Below are positions 35,157 through 44,975 of a DNA stretch of 64,000 bases, one piece after another. The notes beneath the pieces are model-generated. The model worked only from the letters and a program-made list of their open reading frames with translations, was not told where the DNA came from and ran no database searches. The DNA is from Rachicladosporium sp. CCFEE 5018 (lineage: Eukaryota; Ascomycota; Dothideomycetes; Cladosporiales; Cladosporiaceae): assembly GCA_002077045.2 (NCBI GenBank), contig KZ111198.1, forward strand, positions 1-64,000, given 5' to 3'. The number at the start of each line of letters is the position of its first letter. The stretch's first letter is position 1. The position numbers and the translations under genes are program-made.

Positions 35157-37179
35157 TTATCCCTTCCTCTTTCTTGCATTTCCCTTGCCCTCGATCGCAC
35201 TCACAACCTCCGCCTTTTCCTCCGCGTTGCCCCCAGCTTTCGCCTCAGGCTGCTTGCCCGCCACCACCTCCCCAGCTGTGACTCCCTCCAACCCCTTCGG
35301 CGGCTCATCTTCCCCACCCTGCCCGAATTCATTGATCCTCGTCGGATCAACCTTGTATGCCCAAGCTTGATATAGATAGACAAAGAAGATTACATCGTCT
35401 CGCAGGGTAGCGAGGCGATGCAGGATGGGCATCTTGATCGTGAAAGCGAACAGGTCGTCGATGAAGGTGTTGAGGACTTTGTACATCATGGCGCGGGCGG
35501 GCATGTGGGCTACGCTGCGGAGGCGGTAGTTGATGTAGAGGGATGGGATCTGCGAGGGAGCGTCAGCAGGGAGGGAGAAGGCGGAGGGGAGAGGAAGGAG
35601 CTTGTACCATCATTAAGAAGCCGTAAGCATAGACTGAGCCGACGAGCGTGGTCAAGATGAATGAGTACCACGACTTGTGGCTGTCGTACATTAGACTGTA
35701 CACCGCGTAGGCGAGCAAGAGCGGCACAGCGACAATCCCCATGTACTTGAAAGCGATCTTGTCGTACTCCTCGGTCTTCTCCTCGGTCTCGGAGAGCTTG
35801 TGCTTGTCTTCGAACACGACGACATAGGGTAAGATGCCATTGAACCTCGATTCGGGTCCAGGCTCACGCAGCCGCACATCAACAGCCTTCGTAATCTTCC
35901 ATGCTTCGATCGCAACGCCCATGCCCTGACCAAAGAGGATCATCCAAGAAGTATTCTCGTTGTTGTCAAGGAGGTAGAGGAGAATCACAGTCTGCATGAA
36001 GATGTTCGCCAAGATCGTCCGGACCGACACGCCAACGTTGTCTTTCTTCTTCCTCCAGTGTCCGACGTCAGACTTGAACGCCAGCAACTCGAAGATCATG
36101 TGCAGTACTGAGACGATGGCAGTCGTGCCAAGAAGGTAGATGTTCGAGTCCAGCAAGACCTGCTTGATCATTTCCATCTCGCTGCCATCGCCACCCATAG
36201 GTCCGACCTCGCCATGCGCAGCTTTGCGGGCGGTCTCTTTCATGCCTTCGTCGACAGTAGCCATGAGACTGAACTGCCAGTTCGAGATACTGGAGAGCTG
36301 GATATTCAACGGGAGAGTCTTGAGGGGGATAGTGGAGTTCAGCTCGACCATGTCCTTCTTCATCTGCCAGAAGGTGTTCCAGTAGATCACAGGATAATAC
36401 CAGCCATTCTTGCCGGTGGAGTCTCGAGCGCCGCTTGGGTCTAGGGGGTAGAATTGCCGGACTGAGGGGTGGAGGGTAGTGTACTGGACGTTGCCGGTGT
36501 CTGCGATGAAGGTGAGAGTGACGTTGGAGTGGTAGTAAGACGCGATGGAGGCGGGTTGAGCGGTGTCTTCTTCGAGATCCGAGGTCTCGTTCTTGGCTGA
36601 GAGCAGATTGCGCCGTTTGAACGTCTTCTTACGCGCGAGATATTGGGTCAATGGTCGCAGGACACGGTACGCTTTCGATGGATCGTAGTTGTTCGATGCA
36701 GGGTCTAGCTCGGCCCCAGTCTTGCCAACGAATATGTGCGCCCACAGTGTGCCATTCTCTTGTACCGTCTGCGGCACAGATATGCTCGTCGTGATCTCCC
36801 TCGAGTCCTTGCCCTTCTCCAGCAAGAACCCCCGCTCGTCCACGACCAACGTCCCAGCCGGCATCGATCTGAATGGCGGCATGGCAACACTAGGCGAGAC
36901 ATACACAGCAACATCTACTGAAGTATTCGCCGGCCATAGCGGGTACACGCCTTGAGGTATTGGACTCCATTCGCCCTCCACTGGCGCTGAACCTCCTGCG
37001 GCTTCAGGCACGACTTCAGGTGCGGCAGTCTTGGACGACATTCCCATGAACTGCTTGATCGCAAATTGCACGCCAACGAAGATGGCGATGTTCTTGCCGA
37101 CGGACCACGCCTTTTGCTCCCATGTCGAGCCTTGGTTGAGGCCGAGCGCGGCGGCGTCGCCGTTCTGTGCGGGAGGCAT
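35157..37179 (-). CDS. CLPTM1-family multi-pass membrane protein
   Basis: Model complement(join(35157..35549,35608..37179)), 654 residues, intron of 58 nt in phase 0. An N-terminal helix (IAIFVGVQFAIKQFMGM) is followed by a large lumenal domain with the family-typical PLWPANTSVDVAVYVSPS and VRQFYPLDPSG segments. At least five hydrophobic helices come next, and a conserved block DDLFAFTIKMPILHRLATLRDD-type, read here as FAFTIKMPILHRLATLRDD, lies in exon 2. The tail is charged and low-complexity. CLPTM1 proteins sit in the ER/Golgi and are linked to membrane-protein trafficking and lipid scrambling in animals; the fungal role is unresolved. The gene appears complete. Confidence 0.92.
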
Positions 37180-37199
37180 TGCAGCGGTGCGTTGCGATC

Positions 37200-38186
37200 T
37201 GGAAGACCTACCTTAGAGGGGAATGGTGAAGAAGATGCGATTTCAGCACGACATGATTCTCGCGATGTACGTATGGCGCAGGGCGACTCGACCCACGTGT
37301 TTTGCACATGTCGTCGGAGTTGCCGGACTTTAGGATGCCCGGACGTCACTCCATCTTCCCCTATACTGGAACATCTCGACCTCTCTTCTCACCTCATCAA
37401 GATGCAACTACCCACTTGAGTGGCCAGAAGAGTCCATACTGGTATCTTCGTACCGGTTGTCATCATGGACGACCCACGAATATCTGGACACGGACAACGG
37501 CAGACGCGCCTGGAACTGAGTATTAGCAGTTTCCATCTAAGATTGTCAACATGGCCATCTCAGCGGGTCTACACATGCGCCGTCTTCATTCGTGAGCGAG
37601 TCTATCAGTAGTCGCGCAGAAGTATCGACCATGTCCTAGTCCACAGGCCGAAAGCTGAACACTGCACGTCTATCGACTCACGGTTCGAGAGGTTGGTATC
37701 TGACAGGTCACATTTGGCGGGTAGGTGCAGCTCAACGATTGTGCTTCTCGTGAGTGGCGTTCTCAGAACACCGTGCTCGAATCTTTCGTACCAACACTGG
37801 CAGATATCATGGCTGCCATGGTCTTTGCAGCTGGTGGCGAATCCTGAGGCATCACCCGGAGACCGACGAGCATTCAAGCAGCCCAGCAGTACGAGATAGC
37901 AACGGATCCATCGTCGACATTCGTTCGATAGTATTCAAGCGGCAGCGCTGTGGGATGAAGACATGCAGCCGCCCGCACGACGGGTTTCATCACCCACTCC
38001 TCGGTGAGAGTGATTCAATCGAATTTCCCTCAAGTCCTGCCCTCATCTTCCTTGTTTGCCCCTTCGTCCCGCGAAAGTCACCGGCCTTCAGTCATACAGT
38101 CAAATCGGCAAGCTTCCGAAGTCTCTGCGATGGATTCGATCACGTTGCACTCGCCACCACTACCGACGATCGCCAGACTGCCCGCT
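37200..38186. other. Intergenic before the paralog array
   Basis: About 1 kb with only short, non-convincing frames. It separates CLPTM1 (minus) from the first member of the tandem family (plus), so it holds two promoters. Confidence 0.45.
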
Positions 38187-38941
38187 ATGGTCTCCGAAGT
38201 CCACCTCGACCTCACCGGCATCGGCGACCGCATCGCATTAGAGCTGTAAGATGCTCTCAAGGACTTGAAGCTCGTCGACAACACCATGCCCACTGCTGAC
38301 GACATCGGCAAATCTGTCAGCAGGGCCATGAAGAGGCGCCTCAGCGAGGCCAAGACTCAAGACGCCGAGAGCAAGAAGATCATCGAGCAGCTTAGCGGCA
38401 CGAGTCTTGTGCAGAACCACATGTTGTCTTCACTCATCGACGCGATTCACAAGAAGAACGACCTGGCCATCGCCGCCGCGGAGCTCGACGATGACTATAC
38501 TACCTCCGCAGTCGATGATGAGAGTGGGATGGACGCTGGTTCGCTTCGCGACATGATCATGAGTGCGTTTGTAGCCTATGACCTTATCTTGCCATGGCTG
38601 ACCCACAAGCAGTGCATGAGACGTTGTTCTGGAAGCTCAATCACGTCGGACCTGCGCCGGAGATGCACATCATGATTCGCGAGAACTCTACTGGTACGAC
38701 TGCCTCGGTAGTGCACGTGGTATACACGAGGTCGCAGGCATGCGAAGGCCCGTGTCGGTCCAACGGTGCGTGGGGACAATCGATGTGCAAGAATCATGGC
38801 AGAACGCTCCTGCGTCCTGCGAAGGTCCATCTTCTGGACGGGCAGCCAAGCGAGTCCGACGTCGATGCGCTGCATTAGTTGTACGCGGAGGCCAAGCGTG
38901 CCGTTGCGCAGGTTCCTGAGGGTCATGATTTCTTCGAATAA
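38187..38941 (+). pseudogene. Tandem-family member 1, two-exon pseudogene
   Basis: The reading frame from ATG 38187 is clearly homologous to the gene at 39434: MVSEVHLDLTGIGDRIA versus MVSEVHLDLTGVGDRIA. It has an in-frame TAA at codon 21 (38247-38249) where the sister gene has Lys. The frame then stays open through TADDIGKSVSRAMKRRL to an exon end at 38562 (SLRDMIM + GTGCGT donor), matching the sister's SLREMIM. Exon 2 starts at 38610 and is collinear with the sister's exon 2 (PEMHIMIREN ...). A second in-frame stop, TAG at 38876-38878, is followed by 20 further open codons (LYAEAKRAVAQV ...) to TAA at 38939. Either two nonsense mutations killed the gene, or translation starts at an internal ATG (38286) and ends early. 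Confidence 0.7.
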
Positions 38942-39433
38942 AGCTCGAGCCTGTGCCAGGATTCGCCACTGGCTGAAGAGCACACATCGAGCTTCTTGGC
39001 TGCCACTGTAGCTTGGGTCGTATGCAAGGTATCCGTGTGGACAATAGAGGTCGAGGACATCAGGAACAACTAGCGTCAGTGATCTACGAGAGCCGAGCTG
39101 CAGTCATTTTGAAATGGAGATCACAACCTACCTCAGCGCTGGAAGCTTGACGCTGAAGTATGCCTCGCTATGATGCTCGTCAATCACAGAATCTGATGGT
39201 TTGAACGCAGGTAGGAGCTATTCACCTCTTCGTCCCTGATATGTCTGGGGGAGCTTCGCGCGCCTCCCTCTTGTCTCATTCGCACCTTCCTCACTCTCAC
39301 CACATCGAGTCTTGGCTTAATGCGCCGCTCACTAGACTTGTTCACACTTGCGCGCAAATGATCTTTTGACGCTTCTTCCTCTCCACCTTCGACACCAACA
39401 CATCATCACATCCATCAGTCACATCCGCCCACT

Positions 39434-40283
39434 ATGGTATCTGAGGTTCATCTCGACCTGACTGGTGTCGGCGACCGCATCGCGGCGGAGATCAAGGATG
39501 CGTTGAAGGGTGTGACGCTCAAGCAAGACGGTTGCCTCGCCGATGTGGGTGATCGTATTGCCGCGGAGGTGAAGGAAGCTCTTGAAGGGTTCCAAGTTGC
39601 TCAGAACAGCGCCCTCACCGCAGAAGATATCGGCAAATCGGTCGAACACGCCGTTGGAAAGTACCTGCAATCAATTGACGACAAGATCTCAGGGGTGAGA
39701 GGGACCTTCGGCGAACTACAAATTGGCGCGTCGGCCAACGTTTTTACGATCGCAAAAGATCTCAAGGAACTCTCAGCGGCAGTCAAGGCGGTGCTGCCAC
39801 TGAGCTCTCCTTCCCTTCGTCACGCAGACATTGAACTGGATGCCATCTCCCTACGTGAAATGATCATGAGTTAGTTACAGTACATCACACATTTCGAAAA
39901 GATGAACTGACCTGCGAGTAGCGCACGCAACGTGCATCTGGGAGCTCAAGACCGAGATGAAGATGCCGAAGTTGCACATCACTACCTACCCCGACGAAGA
40001 TGGCCCCACCGTCTATGCAGCTGTTGTGCACACGAAATACAAAGATATCCTTCTCCCATGCAAGGAAATGGGTGCGGGCCCGAGCTGCGGTGGACGTCCC
40101 CCAGATCACAAGCACACGTACCGTCAAGCGTTCCAGACCCAGATCATACGCGGCTGTTCTGAGTCGACCGACCTTCGCGCGCTGCAGAGCCTTTACCTCA
40201 ATAGCAGGAATGAGCTAGCTGACAAGGTGAAGTCGGACAGCTTCGTTCGCGGAAAGAAGCAACAGCCATTCACGAGAGCATGA
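39434..40283 (+). CDS. Tandem-family member 2, full two-domain form
   Basis: Model join(39434..39869,39922..40283), 265 residues, intron of 52 nt in phase 1 with a GTTAGT donor, a GAACTGAC branch site and a TAG acceptor. I do not recognise the family. Domain 1 is helical and starts with an internal tandem duplication (VGDRIAAEIKDALKG at residues 12-26, VGDRIAAEVKEALEG at 38-52), followed by ALTAEDIGKSVEHAVGKYL. Exon 1 ends in SLREMIM. Domain 2, in exon 2, has a PKLHITTYPDEDGPTVYAAV strand-like part and a LRALQSLYLNSRNELAD helix. There is no signal peptide or membrane helix, so it is presumably intracellular. Confidence 0.7.
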
Positions 40284-40734
40284 TAAGGTCTTACACTGCA
40301 TAGGCAGGTCAGTGCGCTGTGCTTGGGTAGGCTTGTCAGAGTTGGCCAGCAGTGCTCGATAGAAGCGTAAGATATGTGGCGGCTATGGTGGTGATTGCTA
40401 CGGCACGGAAGGCTAGATTAGACCACGTATCTACTCCCAGCCTGACATTGACTCCAGGCAAATCTCAGCTATCAGGTCCTCTGGGTACTGATGTGCTACC
40501 TTCGTGGCAATGCTTACGCTATCTTTCCACGATTCTCTGCGCAAACATCCTCGCGTCCTACTGCCACTTCCTCCTTTGTCACATGAGACCTCATCCCTTC
40601 CATACTTCTTTCATCGTAGTGTCACTGGAATGAGCAAGCAAAGCTGATGACCGGCATGATGTACTTATTGATGGGCCGCCTGGTCGTACGGCGTCTACAG
40701 TCCATACACACTTAGAGCACCAATCTCCAGCGTC

Positions 40735-41686
40735 ATGTCTTCCATCGCATCATTCGACCCTTACACTATCGGCGAGCTCGTCACCAATGAGGTCCAATGG
40801 GCAATGCACTCGCTCAAACTTGCTCCAAACAACACTCGCACTCCCGACGAGCTCAGCAAGCAAGTCGGCAAGAAGATCATTGATCATCTAGTCAAGCAGA
40901 AGACTGGAGCTCTCCCCGATGCGAAAGTCGCTTACTACGCCGCTGCCCGCCGCTTCTTTCGTGAGCGCTTCAACATCGACAACGCAGAAGCTCTCCTGGA
41001 CGCGCTGTTTGGATTTTGTGTTCAAGTCGAGACGGTGTTGAATGAGAAGTGGGAAGGTTCGGATGGCTCGCAGAATGCAGGCGAGATGCAAGGTGGTATC
41101 TGGTATGATTACGGCGCCAGAAAGAAGGATGGTGCTTCTGCGAAGCAGATTGTAAGGAACCTAAGTCGTCCCGTAGGACTGACGAGGGAGGAATTGGACG
41201 TTTTGTCGCAGCAGCTTGCTGAGGGTGAGGGACAGATCGCTAAGGCAGCGGCGGAGTGTGCAGCCCCTGCAGCTTCCACGAAGGAGGTGTATGGCGGTAT
41301 GGACGTTACGGCCCTTCGCGAGCAAATCTTGGGTAAGTCTGGCTGATGTCTCCCTTCATCCCCAACGCAGGCTGACTGTTATCCCAGCAAACGTCCGCCG
41401 CCTCACGCGCGTCCGTAGCGCTCATCCGACGCCTGAGATTGAGCTGATCGTTGACAAAGACGGAACCTGGTACCTTGCTTCCGTCATCGCGCTTTGCCAT
41501 CATGATAATGGAGTCAACGACACCTGTTACATCAAGGAGACGGTCATCTCTCACGGAATTGCAGCGGGGACTGTGGTAGATGCCTTGCATAGCTTGTTCG
41601 AGACCAGCATGAAGGCGCTTGAGGAAGCCAGGGCAGATCTGCTCGGAGTGAATGGGTTGATCGAACGGTCGAAGGTGATTTGCTGA
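40735..41686 (+). CDS. Tandem-family member 3, full two-domain form
   Basis: Model join(40735..41332,41388..41686), 298 residues, intron of 55 nt in phase 1 (GTAAGT donor, GCTGACT branch site, CAG acceptor). Domain 1 has AMHSLKLAPNNTRTPDEL, which mirrors ALGHLQLAQNNTLTSDEL of member 7, then IIDHLV and the helix YYAAARRFFRERFNIDNAE. A linker of about 90 residues rich in Ala, Glu and Gly precedes the exon end ALREQILG, in the same place as SLREMIM in member 2. Exon 2 begins ANVRRLTRV and contains PEIELIVDKDGTWYLASVI and VDALHSLFETSMKALEEA, collinear with domain 2 of members 1 and 2. Function unknown. Confidence 0.72.
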
Positions 41687-42042
41687 AGGTGTGAGGGTAT
41701 CAGTTCTCGAAGGGGAACTCAGTTGATGTCGAATGATCGTTGATAGCGATTGTTGCAGGCTGCTGCCGATGTTGCGAAGCGTCAGCGCGAATGCCGGTTC
41801 AGGAAACGAGGGCGTAGCTACTGCAAATCAATGATAGGATGAAAGCTTTTGCTCTTGCAATACTGCCAGCACGAGGGAGTCAGCAGCATCCAGTCCTACG
41901 CCACAGTGTCCGCATGCAGATGTAACAATTTGTTTTCCTCCAGTCACTGTCAATCGAGCAAACACTCCCGTCCACTCATCAACCTCCACTCTGCCCTTAG
42001 AATGCAGGCTTCCCACCCATACCTCATATTGTCGATCCCACC

Positions 42043-42453
42043 ATGTTCACCGCCGTGCCTGTCGAGCTAGACGCCCTCACCGCATTCATCTGCGACGAGA
42101 TCCACAGACTAATGCACAACGTCAAGTTCGCCCCCGAGAACATCTGGAATGCAGAGATGATCGCTCACAGACTCTGCATCGCCATCGAGAAGCACCTGCT
42201 GCCAGATCAAGATCGGGAGCGCGAACGGATCGCCTCTCGAGACGGGTTCCTGTCTTTGTTTCGCCCTGAACCAACTACGACGCAGCTTCGGGAGTCATAT
42301 CATACGGCTGCCAAGAAGTACTATGACAGAGTGTACGGTATAGAAGATGCAGAGAGGCTGCTGTGGGCCGTTGATGGGGTGTGTCGGACTGTGCATGATC
42401 AGGGGGCAAGGCCAGAGGGCTGGGAAGCGCAAATGTTCCAGAAAGGGCCATGA
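42043..42453 (+). CDS. Tandem-family member 4, short form (domain 1 only)
   Basis: A single-exon frame of 136 residues. It aligns by eye with domain 1 of member 3: ICDEIHRLMHNVKFAPENIW, then IEKHLLPDQ, an inserted charged loop (DRERERIASRDGF), and YHTAAKKYYDRVYGIEDAE, which parallels YYAAARRFFRERFNIDNAE. It stops shortly after that helix and no domain-2 exon follows before the next gene. The short form may be a stable product or a truncation. Confidence 0.62.
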   Translation: MFTAVPVELDALTAFICDEIHRLMHNVKFAPENIWNAEMIAHRLCIAIEKHLLPDQDRERERIASRDGFLSLFRPEPTTTQLRESYHTAAKKYYDRVYGIEDAERLLWAVDGVCRTVHDQGARPEGWEAQMFQKGP

Positions 42454-42853
42454 CTGAGGCCATGCGCAGGGTCGGCCACAAAGCTGATCGTGGCAGTTAG
42501 CGAGTGAGTAGGTACAACGCTCCCTTTTAATCCTCGCCCTAGCCGCATCGATCCAAGAGTAAGCTCTAGGTCTTGCATGTAGTGTCGCCGCAGTAGCGTC
42601 AACTTCCAAATTGAGATGCATGAGGTCGTCGGCACCTCGTTTGTCGCCCATGTCTCTTCTAGCCCAGGACTGCAGCTTGCCGGACAAGCTGACCGCTTCT
42701 CTCAAACATCATTGCCACAAAGCCGAGCCTCTTTCATACACTCCTAAAAAGCAGCGAGCAATCAGTACCAGAGAGAGAGGTACATACTCCAACTCCCCAT
42801 TACGCCGACCAAAATCAACCATCTCCAAACACCATCCCTCCAGAGCCTCAACC

Positions 42854-43246
42854 ATGTCTCCCACCACTCCCATTGCCAGCAACACCACCACCACCGCCAC
42901 CACCAACAACAACATCACCTACACCCCGGTCACCACAACCCCCGAATCGCTCTTCGATCTCGCCTTCACCGAAGCCCTCAAAGCGGTACTCAACCCCAAT
43001 TACGACTCGAACGACACTGAGCAACGCAAGAAGATCGTTGCCAAGTCCGTCAAAAGAATGCTCAATCTTCTGGCTTCGGACAGTGTGCCGGCTCGCGCTA
43101 GCTCTGCCCTGACCGTGAGACAGCAGAGGTACATCGCCCTGGCGAGAGAGCGTTGTCGGGCACGTGGCCTCAAGCAGGCGAGGATGACGCTGCGTCTGGC
43201 TAGCTGGAGTCGTGCGCTGGGGATCGATATCTCGGAGAAGGAGTAG
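42854..43246 (+). CDS. Tandem-family member 5, divergent short form
   Basis: A single-exon frame of 130 residues with a Thr/Asn-rich N-terminus (CACCA-type low complexity in the DNA). The helical part, SLFDLAFTEALKAVLNPNYD followed by IVAKSVKRMLNLL, fits the spacing of the first half of domain 1 (E-x-x-x-A-h then h-x-x-x-h-x-x-x-L-L). A second helix is VRQQRYIALARERCRARGL. Membership is inferred from position, orientation, size and helix pattern; sequence identity with the others is low. Confidence 0.45.
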   Translation: MSPTTPIASNTTTTATTNNNITYTPVTTTPESLFDLAFTEALKAVLNPNYDSNDTEQRKKIVAKSVKRMLNLLASDSVPARASSALTVRQQRYIALARERCRARGLKQARMTLRLASWSRALGIDISEKE

Positions 43247-43599
43247 AGGCTGAGCTTTGGAGGAACGGAGAGAAACTCCATGGATGGCAGAGGTGGAGTT
43301 GGGTAGTTTGGTTGGTAGCAGTTCAGGTGTGATGGTTTCGTTGTCTGGGCGAAAGAGGTTCGGACGGGCCGTCTCATGGATGGGTCTTGAGAGCGCAGAC
43401 GTGAGATGAGAGAGGAGGGCGCATCAGCACAGCGTACGTGGCTCAGGATGTCAGAACGGCAAAGTTGACGAATTCATCGGTATCCCATCGTCTGTGTGCT
43501 CTCCCATACTGTACTCATCAGCATCGTAGTTCGATCAGTGACGGTGCCAGCTGCTGCGGTCTTCTGAAGAGTATCAGTACGTATCATGAGCTGAATAAT

Positions 43600-43920
43600 A
43601 TCCAGGTTCAGTCTCGTTTCTTGCCTCGGCCGTTCGTTCTCGATAGGCGTGCGCCGGTACCCGACGGAAGTCAGCCGCCTGCGGCGGAGCAGGTAGATGC
43701 TACAGAGCTGTACTTCCGCTGCCTGGCCACCGCGAAGGAATATTTCGATGCTGTGTGTGAGGCTACTGATGAGGCAAAGTTGGGGACGATGGTTGCGAAG
43801 TTCACCGAGGATGTATTCGCCGAGTTCGGATTGAAGTCGCAGGAGTCAGGAGATCCGGGCGGTGGAGACATGGAAATGCTAGCCAGATCCGACGAGGTTG
43901 ATGATAGAGAGTCCAATTAG
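43600..43920 (+). pseudogene. Tandem-family member 6, 5'-truncated fragment
   Basis: The frame ending at 43920 carries DATELYFRCLATAKEYFDAV, which parallels the second helix of domain 1 in the other members (FFAAAKRYFHSLYDMD, YHTAAKKYYDRVYGIEDAE), and then TMVAKFTEDVFAEFG, like IMVAVLERNVAEKFE of member 7. The first helix block is missing upstream, and the frame before about 43600 does not look coding. It could be a second exon after a cag acceptor near 43607 whose first exon I cannot find. Confidence 0.45.
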
Positions 43921-44447
43921 CGCACGTGAGCCTTAGCATCGTCCAGCCTGCCAAGGCGACGTCGCTCGTATGGTGCTTTCAGTTGCTACGGATCGCGGGC
44001 CTGTCGCGTTCGGCCTAGATCCTCGGCATATTGGAGAGGTCCAGATCAGTATAGGATGTATGGTTCAAGCGCAACGTTCCAGCATTGCTTCAATCGCTAG
44101 CCTTGACATGCTTCTATCGTCGATCTGCCGCTGACGTTGACCGTTCAGTGTCATCTGGCGTACTTCGTAGCTTAAACACCTGATGATCAGCCCTGCGTGT
44201 CCAGGATGCCCAGAAAGTGCCAGAACTGACCGTAGTGCGAGTGATCCAAACGTTTCTCATCGTCTTCTTCCTCCTGCTTGTCTCGGTCTCGGGCGAGCAC
44301 TTTGTGATTCTAGCGTCAAGCAACCTCTTTTTAGAGCCTACGAGGCAGCATATCTCATCAAAAATGTTCAGCATAAGTACTTTGCCGTCACACGTCGCAC
44401 GTCGCACATAGTTCCACATCAACTTCCATCCCGACAACCTGAAGACC

Positions 44448-44804
44448 ATGTCCAATCCACTCGCGACCATCACCACCACCTCATCCACCCTGCACGATCT
44501 AATCGTCGTCGAGGTCAAAGACGCCCTCGGCCATCTCCAGCTCGCCCAAAACAACACCCTTACGTCCGACGAGCTCGCGGGAATAGTCGGCACCAACATC
44601 TCCAATCACCTAGTCGATATGTGTCGTCCCCCTCTTGTTGAAGCGGACGACCTCACCCAATTATTCCGCGACTTCTTCGCCGCCGCCAAGAGGTACTTCC
44701 ACAGTCTGTACGACATGGACGAGCGTGACGACGACATGCTGCGAATCATGGTGGCGGTGTTGGAGAGGAATGTGGCGGAGAAGTTCGAGAATAAGGATAG
44801 ATGA
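44448..44804 (+). CDS. Tandem-family member 7, short form (domain 1 only)
   Basis: A single-exon frame of 118 residues. It shows the clearest version of domain 1: LIVVEVKDALGHLQLAQ, ALGHLQLAQNNTLTSDEL, ISNHLVDM, then FFAAAKRYFHSLYDMD and IMVAVLERNVAEKFE. No domain-2 exon follows. The length matches member 4, so a recurrent short form seems likely. No signal peptide, membrane segment or known motif is seen. Confidence 0.65.
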   Translation: MSNPLATITTTSSTLHDLIVVEVKDALGHLQLAQNNTLTSDELAGIVGTNISNHLVDMCRPPLVEADDLTQLFRDFFAAAKRYFHSLYDMDERDDDMLRIMVAVLERNVAEKFENKDR

Positions 44805-44975
44805 TACTGAGATGTTGCCAGAGATTGAGATCCAAAGATGCGACCATGGGACTAGGAGAGTGCGGGACGTGCAGAGAACATCGGGACTTGACTTAGCTCA
44901 GCGGTGCGACTAGGTCAAGTAAGGTCAGCAGCCGCGAAATGTGGTGGACTACTCACTCAGAATTTCGCTTGCTCC

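Noticed and set aside
37754..38299. 181-codon plus-strand frame overlapping the first family member
   Set aside because: Its end overlaps the clearly homologous frame at 38187 in another phase, and its upstream part has no coding character.
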